Shown here in pieces: positions 15,821-25,476 of a DNA stretch of 64,000 nucleotides. Source of the DNA: Paenibacillus_AA sp045062745. GTDB taxonomy: Bacteria; Bacillota; Bacilli; Paenibacillales; NBRC-103111. The translations under genes were made by a program, and so were the position numbers. The notes under the pieces were generated by a model. That model was given only the letters and a program-made list of their open reading frames with translations, searched no databases and had not been told where the DNA came from. The stretch is from NCBI RefSeq assembly GCF_045062745.1, contig NZ_JBJGED010000031.1:1-64000 (forward strand), written 5' to 3'. Every line of letters begins with the position of its first letter. Position 1 is the stretch's first letter.

Positions 15821-16207
15821 TTACTTCCGGTTTACGCCGATCATGCCGCCCAGAGCGCCGCTTGCGAAACAGAGCGACAGGACGGCGAGCGTAGCGGCGT
15901 CTAGTCCGGCATCGAAACCGAGGAATCCGGCCAGCAGGATGATCACGCTGTAGATGACACCGGCCAATCCGCCGTGATACCATCCCTTCTTATCCGCCCG
16001 CTTGCCGCTGCTCAGGCCGCCGAATGCGGAGGCAAGCGCATGGATGATGTAGACCCATGCGGTGAGCGACTGCTCCTTCATGTTGGTCCAAGTGAGCAGA
16101 ATCGACAGCACGAGCAGACCGATTAGCAGGACGATTGCGGCGCTGATGAGCCCGGACAGCAGAGGAGACGTGATGCGGATACGGGGAACTTTAGTGAATG
16201 AATTCAT
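15821..16207 (-). CDS. TIGR04086-family membrane protein (YrzE)
   Basis: A 128-residue protein with four hydrophobic segments (about 14-38, 48-65, 79-98, 102-122), small-residue-rich helices such as LSLCFASGALGGMIGV, and the cytoplasmic loop SSGKRADKKGW. Length and pattern fit TIGR04086 (B. subtilis YrzE), which sits next to yajC in Bacillus. Function unknown. It is divergent from the DUF421 gene, as in Bacillus (yrzE/yrbG). Confidence 0.8.
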   Translation of the reverse strand: MNSFTKVPRIRITSPLLSGLISAAIVLLIGLLVLSILLTWTNMKEQSLTAWVYIIHALASAFGGLSSGKRADKKGWYHGGLAGVIYSVIILLAGFLGFDAGLDAATLAVLSLCFASGALGGMIGVNRK

Positions 16208-16336
16208 ACTTCTTGTACACCTCCCGACTTAGTGGAATTTACGGTTTGTACACACACTTCCATTGTATGGGCGGCTTGGCCGAATTAGTACAAGGAAAGG
16301 GCCGACCTTGCCAATTATTGAACACCCAAGCGTTGC

Positions 16337-17083
16337 ATGAGCCCGGTGGGCCATGGTCAGAATACCAATGAATCCATATTGAACGGGGGGATCGGGTTGG
16401 CGTCCAGTGATGCTTGGGTCGTTCTTTTGCGGACCGTACTGGTGTACTTTGTCGTGTTCCTGATTATGCGAATCATGGGCAAACGAGAAATCGGCAAGCT
16501 GTCGGTGTTCGATCTGGTCATCTCGATCATGATCGCCGAAATTGCGGTATTCATCATTGAAGATACGGAGATGCCGATTATGCACGGCGTGCTCCCGATG
16601 ACGATCTTGGTGTTGATTCAGATCTCGATCGCATTTCTCGCGCTTAAGTCGCAATGGATCCGGGATTTGTTCGACGGCAAGCCTAGCTTTGTAATCGAGA
16701 ACGGAGAGCTGAACCGCAAAGAGATGATGAAGCAGCGGTATACGCTCGATGATTTGCTGCTGCAGCTGAGAGAAAATAAAGTGACGAATGTGGCCGATGT
16801 GGAGTTCGCGATTCTGGAAACGTCGGGCAAGCTAAGCGTAGTGGAGAAAAATAAAGAGCAGGCGACCCAATCCGGGAACGGCAAGTTTTATTATGAAGGG
16901 CTGCCGCTACCGCTCATCATGGACGGCAAAGTCCAGGAGCAAAATTTGGAGAAGATCGGGAAAACCCGGTTCTGGCTCAAGAATAAAATTCAGGAGCGAG
17001 GGGCGTCGGACTTGAAAGACGTGTTTTTCTGCTCGATCGACCATAGAGGGAAGCTGTATATCAATTTGAAGCGAAAGAAGTGA
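16337..17083 (+). CDS. DUF421-family membrane protein (YrbG/YetF type)
   Basis: Up to 248 residues. There are three N-terminal TM helices (about 25-100), including MRIMGKREIGKLSVFDLVI, the DUF421 hallmark, then a cytoplasmic domain (IENGELNRKEMMKQRYTLDDLLLQLRE and FCSIDHRGKLYINL). A TTG at 16397 with GGGGGGATC just upstream could be the true start and would remove 20 residues. Function unknown; spore-associated members exist in Bacillus. It is convergent with spoVB, 7 bp from its stop. Confidence 0.85.
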   Translation: MSPVGHGQNTNESILNGGIGLASSDAWVVLLRTVLVYFVVFLIMRIMGKREIGKLSVFDLVISIMIAEIAVFIIEDTEMPIMHGVLPMTILVLIQISIAFLALKSQWIRDLFDGKPSFVIENGELNRKEMMKQRYTLDDLLLQLRENKVTNVADVEFAILETSGKLSVVEKNKEQATQSGNGKFYYEGLPLPLIMDGKVQEQNLEKIGKTRFWLKNKIQERGASDLKDVFFCSIDHRGKLYINLKRKK

Positions 17084-17090
17084 GGGCCGG

Positions 17091-18650
17091 TCAGCTGCGG
17101 AAAAAACGCCCGATCCACGGAATGCGTCCGACGTCTTCCCGGTCCACCATACCGAGCAGGACGATGGAAGTCAAGTAAACGAGGCTGCCGATCAAGCACG
17201 CGGCCAAAAATTTGAGCAGCGTCTGATCCGTCCAAGCTCCATACATCGTGAAGTGGCAGCAGGCGGCCATGATGAGCATCCCGATGCCTGCTTTGAAAAA
17301 ATGCACGCCGTCCATGCGGAACTTCACGTGTCTCGACACGCTGTTCCAATGCAGCAACGTGACGAGGATAATATTCGCGTTGATCGCCACGACCGCGCCG
17401 AGGATGCCCCATTGCGGCTGCGAGGCGAGCCAAACGATGAGGCTGAGCTTCACGGCGGCTCCGATGAACGTGTTCATCAGGGCCGTCCCGGGGCGGTCGA
17501 GCGCCTGCAGGGTCGCTTGCAGCGGGCCCTGAAAATAAATGAACAAGGCGACCGGAGCCATCAGCTTCAGCATGCGGGCGGCTTCGATATTGCCGTACAT
17601 ATAATAGCAGATCGGTTCGGCGAGGATATACATCAGGACTACGAACGGGGCGCCGGATACGAGCGCGAGCTTAAGCGATTGGTGCAGCCGTTTGTGAATC
17701 GTGATCCGGTCGTTCTTCGCCGCCGCTTCCGAGAGCGAAGGAACGAGCGAGACGGAGAGTGAGTATGTAAGCGCCCCGGGCAGCAGCAGGATCGGGATGA
17801 CCATCCCTTGCAGCATCCCGTATTGGGCCGTCGCCACACCGGTGGCAATGCCCGCGAGCGCAAGGCTCTGCGCGATCATGATCGACTCGAGCAGGTAGGA
17901 TGTCGAGCCGACGAGGCGGCTGCCGGTTACGGGAACCGAGATGGAGATAATGCGACTTAGCTGCTCGCGGAACCGGTGTTCCTTGGCCGTGGCGATCCAG
18001 TTCTGCACCGACCGGCGAAGCGGGTTGCGGTTGTGGTGGTAGAGCAGCACGAGCATGCCGCACAGCTCGCCGAAGACGACCCCGATCATGGCGCCGGCCG
18101 CAGCCTTCTCGACGCCGAACGGCAGGAGCAGGTAAGCGAAGAGGAGCATCGCCACGATGCGGGTCACGGTCTCCACGATCCCCGAGACAGCCGAAGGAAT
18201 CATGTTCTGACGCCCTTGGAAATAGCCGCGGAAGACGGAGGAGATGGCTACGATCGGCAGGATGGGACTCATACTGACGAACGTGTCGTACACGCGGGCA
18301 TCGGTCAGCAGCCGGGTGGTTATCCAAGGTGCGGCAGCCATGCAGACGGCCATGAAGAGCAGGCTTAAGCTGACCGTAATGGAGAGCGATGCTTTCAGAA
18401 TCGTTCGGATGCGCTGCGCATTGCCCTCGGATTCCGCTTCGGCGACCAGCTTGGCCACCGCCAGCGGAATGCCTCCCGTAATCAAGGTCAAGACGACGAT
18501 CATGAATGGATAGCCCAACTGGTACAGCCCTACGCCTTCCGCGCCGATGACGCGGGGCAGCGTAATGCGCGGGATGAAGCCGAGAATGCGATTGACGATG
18601 CCGGCCGCAAGCAGGATCATGGTTCCTTTTATAAACGATTGTTTGTCCAC
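17091..18650 (-). CDS. spoVB: Stage V sporulation protein B, lipid flippase-like
   Basis: About 519 residues from GTG 18650, which has SD AGGAAGGAAG at proper spacing (the upstream ATG 18686 does not). It has about 14 TM helices of the MOP (MurJ/Wzx) superfamily. The N-terminus is DKQSFIKGTMILLAAGIVNRILGFIPRITLPRVIGAEGVGLYQL in part, typical of SpoVB, and length matches B. subtilis (518). SpoVB is needed for spore cortex peptidoglycan, probably moving lipid II across the outer forespore membrane. Position between the yrbG homologue and comN matches Bacillus. Confidence 0.93.
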   Translation of the reverse strand: MDKQSFIKGTMILLAAGIVNRILGFIPRITLPRVIGAEGVGLYQLGYPFMIVVLTLITGGIPLAVAKLVAEAESEGNAQRIRTILKASLSITVSLSLLFMAVCMAAAPWITTRLLTDARVYDTFVSMSPILPIVAISSVFRGYFQGRQNMIPSAVSGIVETVTRIVAMLLFAYLLLPFGVEKAAAGAMIGVVFGELCGMLVLLYHHNRNPLRRSVQNWIATAKEHRFREQLSRIISISVPVTGSRLVGSTSYLLESIMIAQSLALAGIATGVATAQYGMLQGMVIPILLLPGALTYSLSVSLVPSLSEAAAKNDRITIHKRLHQSLKLALVSGAPFVVLMYILAEPICYYMYGNIEAARMLKLMAPVALFIYFQGPLQATLQALDRPGTALMNTFIGAAVKLSLIVWLASQPQWGILGAVVAINANIILVTLLHWNSVSRHVKFRMDGVHFFKAGIGMLIMAACCHFTMYGAWTDQTLLKFLAACLIGSLVYLTSIVLLGMVDREDVGRIPWIGRFFRS

Positions 18651-18829
18651 GCGGTTTCTTCCTTCCTGGGCAATGTACGGGGGCATGTCTTTTGTGGAGC
18701 CTAGTTATGGATATGCTACATGTGGCCAAGCTCATGCAAAGTTTTTGGTCCAAGCCCGTATGCCAGGCAGGAATCGGCTCGTTCGCAGCGAATACAGTAA
18801 TACTGCTGTTCTAGAACGGAGGGAAGCGC

Positions 18830-19108
18830 ATGACGTGGGGGAGCGAGATCGACAAAAGCCGGTTGTCCGACGAGGAGCAGGAGCTGTGGCAGACGATTCG
18901 GGAGCTGTGCGACAGCAAGGCGGACGAATTCCGCATGCTGGGCTACGACAGCGTGACCGGCCAGGATGTCTGGAACTGCGTCAGCGACAAGTACGGAAAG
19001 CAAGGTCAACCGCTTTTGCACAAAATGGTCAACGATATTTTATCGCTGAAGGTCACAACCTTGATGAACTGGATGACGCTCAGCATATACAAAGGGGCCC
19101 AATTCTAA
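18830..19108 (+). CDS. comN: ComN-like post-transcriptional regulator
   Basis: A 92-residue all-helical, soluble protein: SDEEQELWQTIRELCDSKADEF, LGYDSVTGQDVWNCVSDKYGK and the C-terminal VNDILSLKVTTLMNWMTLS. The family (YrzD/ComN) acts after transcription on comE mRNA in B. subtilis, and the gene there sits between spoVB and secDF as here. SD CGGAGGGAAG precedes the ATG. The terminator overlaps the stop codon. Confidence 0.85.
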   Translation: MTWGSEIDKSRLSDEEQELWQTIRELCDSKADEFRMLGYDSVTGQDVWNCVSDKYGKQGQPLLHKMVNDILSLKVTTLMNWMTLSIYKGAQF

Positions 19109-19126
19109 ATGTTGGGTCTTTTTTTG
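19096..19126 (+). terminator. Terminator overlapping the comN stop codon
   Basis: Stem GGCCCAA / TTGGGTC with the TAA stop (19106-19108) in the loop, then TTTTTTT. Confidence 0.8.
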
Positions 19127-19182
19127 TGGAGCTTTCATCTTATGGGAGTGCAGTCAGGACCGAGCCAAAATTTTGCGGACTC

Positions 19183-19219
19183 GAGTCAAATTGACTCATA
19201 TTTTGCGGATGGCTATAAT
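19183..19219 (+). promoter_or_regulatory. secDF promoter with a 15-bp palindrome on its -35
   Basis: -35 TTGACT (19191-19196), 17-bp spacer, -10 TATAAT (19214-19219). The -35 is the right arm of a perfect palindrome GAGTCAA-A-TTGACTC (19183-19197), itself flanked by two TTTTGCGGA direct repeats. An operator is likely. Confidence 0.75.
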
Positions 19220-19252
19220 GGGAATATTGAGGATCGAAGGGAGTACGCCTAG

Positions 19253-20485
19253 ATGGATGTAAAGAGACTAGTAACCTTTCTATTAATCGTAGTAGTCGCC
19301 TTGGGGGTTGTAGGTGGGACAAGCCCGTATCTGCTGAAAAACATTCGCCTTGGGTTGGACTTGAAGGGCGGCTTCGAGATTTTGTATGAAGCCGAGCCGA
19401 TCGAGGCCGGCAAAGCCATTACGCGGGATTCGCTCGTGGAGACGGCGAAGAGCCTGGAGAAGCGGGCCAATGCGAGCGGCGTTGCCGAACCGGAAGTGAC
19501 GACCGAAGGCACGAACCGGATTCGCGCGAAGCTCGCAGGCGTGGAGAACCAGGACGAAGTGCGCCAATTGCTGAAAAAGCCGGCCGAGCTCAGCTTCCGC
19601 GGACCGGACGGCACCAAGGAGTTAGTTGGTAGCGATTTCGTAGAGGGCGGAGCCGAAGTCGGCTTCGGCAGCACGAACCAGCCCGAGATTCATATCAAGG
19701 TGAAGGATGCGGCCAAATTCAAGGCCGTGACGGAGAAGCTGCTGGGCCAAAAGCTCGCCATCTATCTCGACGAAACGGAATTGTCCGCCCCCGTCGTCCA
19801 GTCCGTGTTGTCCGACGGCAACGCGACGATCTCCGGCAGCTACTCGTACGAGGAAGCGAAGAAGATTAAGGATACGATCAACCTGGGCGCCCTGCCGCTC
19901 AAGTTGACCGAGAAATATACTCAGTCCGTAGGCGCGACACTGGGCCAACAATCGCTGCACCAGACGGTGCAGGCGGCGATTATCGGGTCATTGCTCATTC
20001 TGATCTTTATGATCGCGTTCTACCGCATTCCAGGGGTAGTCGCTTCGATCACGCTCATTACGTACACATGGGCGGTCCTGCTCATGTTCAACTTCATGAA
20101 CGCGACGATCACATTGCCCGGCATCGCCGCGCTCGTGCTCGGGATCGGGATGGCGGTCGACGCCAACATCATCATGTACGAACGGATTAAGGAAGAGATC
20201 CGCAGCGGCAAGAGCTTGCTCTCCTCGCTGAAGGCGGGTTCGAAGCATTCGTTCCGGACGATTATGGACGCCAACATCACGAACATTATCGCCGGCGCGG
20301 TACTATACTACATCGGGAACGGTGCCATCCGTGGATTCGCGTTGACGTTGATCGTCAGCATCCTGGTCAGCATCTTGACGAACGTCTTCCTGTCGCGCTT
20401 GCTCATTCACTTGCTGATCCGCTCCAATCTGTTCAAGAAACCAGGCTACTACGGCGTGAAGGAGGCGGAGATCCGTGCACTTTAA
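19253..20485 (+). CDS. secD: Protein translocase subunit SecD
   Basis: A 410-residue protein with an N-terminal TM helix, signature RLGLDLKGGFEILYE (about 32-46), a periplasmic-type P1 domain, and five C-terminal TM helices with LVLGIGMAVDANIIMYERIKEE. With SecF it uses the proton gradient to pull secreted proteins through SecYEG. B. subtilis has a fused SecDF; here secD and secF are separate and overlap by 11 nt, so their making is coupled. Confidence 0.95.
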   Translation: MDVKRLVTFLLIVVVALGVVGGTSPYLLKNIRLGLDLKGGFEILYEAEPIEAGKAITRDSLVETAKSLEKRANASGVAEPEVTTEGTNRIRAKLAGVENQDEVRQLLKKPAELSFRGPDGTKELVGSDFVEGGAEVGFGSTNQPEIHIKVKDAAKFKAVTEKLLGQKLAIYLDETELSAPVVQSVLSDGNATISGSYSYEEAKKIKDTINLGALPLKLTEKYTQSVGATLGQQSLHQTVQAAIIGSLLILIFMIAFYRIPGVVASITLITYTWAVLLMFNFMNATITLPGIAALVLGIGMAVDANIIMYERIKEEIRSGKSLLSSLKAGSKHSFRTIMDANITNIIAGAVLYYIGNGAIRGFALTLIVSILVSILTNVFLSRLLIHLLIRSNLFKKPGYYGVKEAEIRAL

Positions 20486-21401
20486 AGATTACAAGTCCCA
20501 TTTCGATTTCATTAAGCACCGGAACATCTTCTTCATCCTGTCGAGTGCCGTTACCGTAGTCGGGATCGTCATGCTGCTGCTGTTCAATCTCCACTATGGG
20601 GTCGATTTCAAATCCGGGACTTCGATGGACATCTCGCTCGGCAAATCGATTACGGTTGAGCAGGCGGATCAGCTGTTCGAGGAATCCGGGTTCGTGCCGG
20701 CGGTCCGAACGATCGGCGGAGATGCGGGCGACCGCGTGTCGGCCCGATTCGACGATATTCTGAGCGATCCGGACAAGAAAACCGTCACGGACGTCTTCGT
20801 CAAAGCCTACGGCCCGCAAGTGTCGACCGAAGTGAATACGGTGACGCCTGACATGGCCAAGGAGCTCGGCAAAAAAGCGCTGATCGCCGTGGCGATCGCG
20901 AGCTTGGGCATTTGTCTGTACGTGACGATCCGGTTCGAGTGGCGGTTCGCGCTGTCGGCGATCGTGACCATCCTCTACGATGCGTTCTTCGTAATCGCCA
21001 TCTTCTCGATCTTCCGGTTCGAGGTCGACTTGCCGTTCGTGGCGGCCATTCTGACGACGATCGGGTATTCGATCAACGATAAGATCGTCATTCTCGACCG
21101 GATCCGGGAGAACATCCGCTTCTCCAAGCTGCGGACCGAGGAGGACCTCGCGGATTTGGTCAACAAGAGCATTTGGCAGACGATGGGCCGCTCCATCAAT
21201 ACGGTCATTACCGTACTCGTGGCCGCCCTGTGTCTATTCATCTTCGGCAGTGAGTCCATCAAGCTGTTTGCCCTGGCGAAAATTATCGGCCTGGTGAGCG
21301 GCGTGTACTCTTCGATCTGCCTGGCTACGCCGATGTGGTTCCTGCTGAAGCGCAAGTCGATGAAATCGAGAAAAGTAGCGGTCGCGGCGAAGCAATCCTA
21401 A
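20475..21401 (+). CDS. secF: Protein translocase subunit SecF
   Basis: A 308-residue protein starting with GTG (SD AAGGAGGCGGAG inside the end of secD). Signatures are GVDFKSGTSMDISL and LTTIGYSINDKIVILDRIRENI; it has six TM helices. It is the partner of SecD in late-stage protein export. The end is Lys/Arg-rich. Confidence 0.95.
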   Translation: MHFKDYKSHFDFIKHRNIFFILSSAVTVVGIVMLLLFNLHYGVDFKSGTSMDISLGKSITVEQADQLFEESGFVPAVRTIGGDAGDRVSARFDDILSDPDKKTVTDVFVKAYGPQVSTEVNTVTPDMAKELGKKALIAVAIASLGICLYVTIRFEWRFALSAIVTILYDAFFVIAIFSIFRFEVDLPFVAAILTTIGYSINDKIVILDRIRENIRFSKLRTEEDLADLVNKSIWQTMGRSINTVITVLVAALCLFIFGSESIKLFALAKIIGLVSGVYSSICLATPMWFLLKRKSMKSRKVAVAAKQS

Positions 21402-21461
21402 AGCAATCGATGCGGAGCTCATGGCCGTGCGTCAAACATAATAGGTTCAAGGGGTGGCAAT

Positions 21462-22415
21462 ATGACAGAGCAGCGATTTGAAAAAGCTCGTTTTGCTGCT
21501 TGGTTGGGCATAGTCGGCAATGTGATGCTTACGGTGCTGAAAGCCGTCGTCGGCCTGCTGTCGGGGAGTAAAGCGCTGATCGCCGACGCGGCCAGCTCCG
21601 CCTCCGACGTGGCGGGCTCGATCGCCGTGCTGATCGGTCTGAAGGCGGCGAAGAAGCCGGCGGACGCGGACCATTCTTACGGACATGGCAAGGCGGAATC
21701 GATCGCCGCCATCGTCGTTTCGGTCTTGCTCCTGCTCGTCGGCCTGGAGATCGGCCTGTCGGCTGTGAAGACGATCTTCCGCGGCGTGGAAGCCCCTCCG
21801 GAATGGTACGCGCTCATCGCGGTAGGCGTGGCGATCGTGGTGAAGGAAGGGCTGTTTCAATACAGCATCCGCCTCGGCCGCAGAATTTCCAGCCAAGCCC
21901 TGATCGCTAGCGCCTGGGACCATCGGACCGACGTGCTGTCCTCCATCGCCGTTCTGTTAGGCGTAGGAGGCGCGGTATTGGGGGATTACCTCGGCCAGCC
22001 GTGGCTGTACTATGCGGACCCGGCCGCCGGTCTGTTCGTGGCGCTGCTCGTGCTGCGGATGGGATACCGGATCGTGATGGAATCGGTTCATGTGGCGATC
22101 GAACATGTGCTGCACAAGGAAGAAACGGAAGATATGCTGGACACGGCCCAGCGGGTGAAGGGCGTCATCGCGGTGAATGAGCTGCGAGCGAGAGAACACG
22201 GCCATTATGTCATAGTAGATATTAAAATCAGCGTGAACCCGAGAATCACCGTGTTCGAAGGCCACGAGATCGGCAAATGCGTCAAGCAGCAGCTGCTGCG
22301 CCGGTTCGGCCATGTCTCCGACGTGATGATTCACGTCAATCCATATGATCCGGGGTACCCGTACAAAAACAATGTGGATTCCGATCAATCCGAACACCCG
22401 ACCCTGCTGCATTAA
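21462..22415 (+). CDS. Cation diffusion facilitator (Zn/Mn/Fe-type efflux)
   Basis: A 317-residue CDF protein with five or six TM helices in the first ~200 residues and a cytoplasmic ferredoxin-like C-terminal domain (HVAIEHVLHKEETEDML...DVMIHVNPYDP). Metal-site motifs are DAASSASD (TM2) and DADHSYGHGKAES after TM3. It exports divalent cations using protons. It lies 60 bp after secF and before recJ, the same place as a CDF gene in Bacillus. The metal cannot be told from sequence alone. Confidence 0.9.
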   Translation: MTEQRFEKARFAAWLGIVGNVMLTVLKAVVGLLSGSKALIADAASSASDVAGSIAVLIGLKAAKKPADADHSYGHGKAESIAAIVVSVLLLLVGLEIGLSAVKTIFRGVEAPPEWYALIAVGVAIVVKEGLFQYSIRLGRRISSQALIASAWDHRTDVLSSIAVLLGVGGAVLGDYLGQPWLYYADPAAGLFVALLVLRMGYRIVMESVHVAIEHVLHKEETEDMLDTAQRVKGVIAVNELRAREHGHYVIVDIKISVNPRITVFEGHEIGKCVKQQLLRRFGHVSDVMIHVNPYDPGYPYKNNVDSDQSEHPTLLH

Positions 22416-22461
22416 GGCGGCGGGAACGGAGCGATGAAGCGGGGGGCCCAGGAGGAACAAC

Positions 22462-24906
22462 ATGCTTCATTCAAAAGCAAGATGGACGGCGGCGGCAAGC
22501 GATTCTCCGGCAGCGGAGCAGCTGGCCGCCCAACTGAATATACACCCTGCCGTCGCCAGACTTCTCGTAGCCCGAGGCATGACGACCGTAGAGGAGGCGG
22601 ACCGGTTCTTAAACGGGGGAAAGGATCATGTACATGATCCTTTTCTGTTGGATGGGATGGATGCGGCGGTCGCACGAATCCGGCAGGCGCTGCAGAACGG
22701 GGAGAAAATTCGAGTCTACGGCGATTATGACGCTGACGGAGTAAGCAGCACTGCGCTTATGACGCAGCTGCTCCGGATGCTAGGGGCGAACTTCGACACC
22801 TACATCCCGCACCGGATGCTCGAGGGCTACGGCCTCAACAATGCAGCGCTCGATGCCGCCCGCGAGGCGGGCGTCTCCTTGCTGATCACGGTGGACACCG
22901 GGATTAGCGCCACCGAGCAAGTCGCTTATGCGACGCAGTTGGGCTTGGAGGTCATCGTGACCGATCACCATGAGCCGCCGGAGCAATTGCCCGATGCTTA
23001 TGCGATCATCAATCCGAAAAAGCCGGGCTGCCCATACCCGAACAAGCAGCTGGCCGGAGTAGGAGTCGCCTGGAAGCTGGCTCACGCCTTGCTGGGCGAT
23101 ATACCGGAAGAGCTGGCCGAATATGCGGCGCTGGGGACGGTCGCCGATTTGATGCCGCTCCTCGGGGAGAACCGCTGCATCGTGAAGCTGGGGCTGTCCC
23201 GGTTGGCGGCCACCCGGCATCCGGGCTTTCAGGCGTTGTTCGGCGTATGCAGCCTTGCGGGCAAGGAGATCACAGCCACCCATCTCGGCTTCTCCCTGGC
23301 GCCGCGGATCAACGCCAGCGGGCGGCTGCAGCATGCGGGCGATGCGCTTCGGCTGCTGACGACGGACGACTTGGACGAAGCGGAGCGGCTGGCGGAGCAA
23401 CTCGACCGGCTGAACAAGGAGCGGCAGCGGATCGTCGACGAGATGACCGATGAAGCGCTCCGGCTGCTGGAGGCGGAAGGCGAGTCGGCTCTGCGGCCGG
23501 TGATCGTCGTAGCCCGGGAGGGCTGGAACACCGGCGTAATCGGGATCGTGGCGGCGCGGCTGCTGGAGCGGTTTTACCGGCCGGTCATCGTCCTTAGCAT
23601 CGATGCGGAGAAAGGGATTGCCAAAGGCTCCGCCCGGTCGATCGCCGGCTACGACATCCATCGCGCCCTCTCGAAGTGCGACGACCTGTTGGACCATTAC
23701 GGCGGGCATCAAGCGGCCGGAGGCATGACGCTCGCCCGGGAGGCGATCGGGGCGTTCGGCGATCGACTGAACGAGCTGGCCGAAGACTGGCTGAACGAGG
23801 ACGATTTCGTTCCCGTGCTGCAGGTCGACGCGGAATTCGCGCTGGACGAAGTCTCGGTGGACAGCATCCGCCAGATTGAGGCGCTTGCTCCGTTCGGGAT
23901 GGGCAATCCGTCTCCAAGAGTCCAGCTGTCCGGGCTCGCCGTTCAGGACATGCGGCTGCTCGGCAAGGAGAAGCAGCATCTGAAGCTGCAGCTGGTGCAG
24001 AGCCTGAGAGAGTCTGCCGTCACGGTGGAAGCGGTGGGGTTCGGCTGGGGACCGCTCACGGAGCTGCTGTCGCCTACGGCGAAGGTGGATCTGATCGGCG
24101 AGCTGTCGATCAACGAATGGAACGGGGTGCGCAAGCCCCAGCTCCTGCTTCAGGACATGCGCGTCGGCGAGCTCCAGGTGTTCGACTGGCGCGGCCAGAA
24201 GCGGCTCGCCCAGAAGCTCGGCGAGCTGGACGGCAGCCGGTCGGCGGCCGGCAAGATCAGCCGCATCGCTCCGTCCCGGCGTGCGCTCGTCATCGAGTCG
24301 AGCTACCACTGGAGGCGGGAGCGGAAGCTGGTCGAAGCTGTCGGGTGGCCGATATACGGCTGGGATGCGGAGCGAGGCGCGGTGCCGCTGGACGCGGCGG
24401 CAGAGGAGGTGCCGCTCGCGGACGTGACCGATCTCGTGCTCTATTCGCTGCCGAATGCGGAAGCGTCGCTGCACCGCTTGCTGAAGGCTGCGGCCTCGGT
24501 GGAACGGATCTATCCCGTGTTCGCCGACTGGAATACGGACGATTGGAAGCTGCCGGCGCGCGAGACGTTCAAGAAGGTGTACGCCCTCCTAATACATACC
24601 GGGCGATGGTCCATGGAAGACGACCGGAGTATCGGACAATTTGCCAGCCAAACGGGTTTGTCACCGGAGACGATTCGGTTTATACTTGTAGTGTTTGAGG
24701 AGCTGTCGTTCGTGGAGCGGTCCGAGAGCTGGATGCAGACCGTCCCCCAACCGGCCCGGGCCGAGCTGGAGTCGGCCCCCTCGTATCGCGAACGGCAAGT
24801 GCGGCTGGCGATGGAATCGGCTTTGATTTATTCCACCGCTCAAGAGTTGACGGACTGGATTACGAAGAAACGGCTTGATTTCATTCCATTGGAGGTTCCC
24901 GTATGA
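22462..24906 (+). CDS. recJ: Single-stranded-DNA exonuclease RecJ
   Basis: An 814-residue protein. The DHH core has D88/D90/D92 in YGDYDADGVSS and a DHH motif VTDHHEPP (about 170). DHHA1 follows (GGHQAAGGMTLA, about 415), then the OB fold and a long Firmicute-type C-terminal extension. RecJ degrades ssDNA 5' to 3' in repair. SD GGAGGAAC precedes the ATG. The stop overlaps the apt start (ATGA). Confidence 0.95.
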   Translation: MLHSKARWTAAASDSPAAEQLAAQLNIHPAVARLLVARGMTTVEEADRFLNGGKDHVHDPFLLDGMDAAVARIRQALQNGEKIRVYGDYDADGVSSTALMTQLLRMLGANFDTYIPHRMLEGYGLNNAALDAAREAGVSLLITVDTGISATEQVAYATQLGLEVIVTDHHEPPEQLPDAYAIINPKKPGCPYPNKQLAGVGVAWKLAHALLGDIPEELAEYAALGTVADLMPLLGENRCIVKLGLSRLAATRHPGFQALFGVCSLAGKEITATHLGFSLAPRINASGRLQHAGDALRLLTTDDLDEAERLAEQLDRLNKERQRIVDEMTDEALRLLEAEGESALRPVIVVAREGWNTGVIGIVAARLLERFYRPVIVLSIDAEKGIAKGSARSIAGYDIHRALSKCDDLLDHYGGHQAAGGMTLAREAIGAFGDRLNELAEDWLNEDDFVPVLQVDAEFALDEVSVDSIRQIEALAPFGMGNPSPRVQLSGLAVQDMRLLGKEKQHLKLQLVQSLRESAVTVEAVGFGWGPLTELLSPTAKVDLIGELSINEWNGVRKPQLLLQDMRVGELQVFDWRGQKRLAQKLGELDGSRSAAGKISRIAPSRRALVIESSYHWRRERKLVEAVGWPIYGWDAERGAVPLDAAAEEVPLADVTDLVLYSLPNAEASLHRLLKAAASVERIYPVFADWNTDDWKLPARETFKKVYALLIHTGRWSMEDDRSIGQFASQTGLSPETIRFILVVFEELSFVERSESWMQTVPQPARAELESAPSYRERQVRLAMESALIYSTAQELTDWITKKRLDFIPLEVPV

Positions 24907-25415
24907 ATTTGAAAGACTACATTCGCGTCATCCCCGACTTCCCGCAGCCGGGTATTCGGTTCAAGGATATTACGACGCTGCTGAATAACGGCGAGGTGTA
25001 CCGGAGCGTGATCGATGGGCTGGCCGAGCACTACAAGTCACAGAATATTGACCTGATCGCCGGTCCGGAAGCCCGCGGCTTCGTCGTCGGCGCCCCGCTC
25101 GCGTACGCGCTCGGCGTAGGGTTCGTGCCGATCCGCAAGAGCGGGAAGCTGCCTGGCGAGACGGTGGAAGCCGGGTACGACCTGGAGTACGGCAAAGACA
25201 AGCTCGCGATGCACAAGGATGCGATCCAGCCGGGACAGCGCGTCTTGATCGCGGACGATCTACTGGCCACCGGCGGGACAATCTCGACGTCGATCAAGCT
25301 GATCGAGCAGCTGGGCGGGCAAATTGTCGGCGCGGCGTTCCTGATCGAGCTGTCGTACCTGAACGGGCGCGACAAGCTGGGCAACATCGACGTGATGTCG
25401 CTCGTCACATACTGA
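24903..25415 (+). CDS. apt: Adenine phosphoribosyltransferase
   Basis: A 170-residue enzyme: DFPQPGIRFKDITTLL at the N-terminus and PRPP-binding VLIADDLLATGGT (about 118-130). It converts adenine and PRPP to AMP. It is translationally coupled to recJ. In Bacillus relA follows directly; here the germination operon and a surface protein intervene. Confidence 0.96.
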   Translation: MNLKDYIRVIPDFPQPGIRFKDITTLLNNGEVYRSVIDGLAEHYKSQNIDLIAGPEARGFVVGAPLAYALGVGFVPIRKSGKLPGETVEAGYDLEYGKDKLAMHKDAIQPGQRVLIADDLLATGGTISTSIKLIEQLGGQIVGAAFLIELSYLNGRDKLGNIDVMSLVTY

Positions 25416-25436
25416 GTCAACTCACGCGTGAAGCGC

Positions 25437-25471
25437 AAGCCGCCATCTCCGAATCGGAGCGGGCGGTTTTT
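25437..25471 (+). terminator. Terminator after apt
   Basis: Nested stems CCGCC/GGCGG and CTCCG/CGGAG, followed by TTTTT. It lies between apt and the convergent germination operon. Confidence 0.75.
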
Positions 25472-25476
25472 AGCAT

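Noticed and set aside
22780..24474. 564-codon minus-strand ORF
   Set aside because: Antisense shadow of recJ; no recognisable motif.
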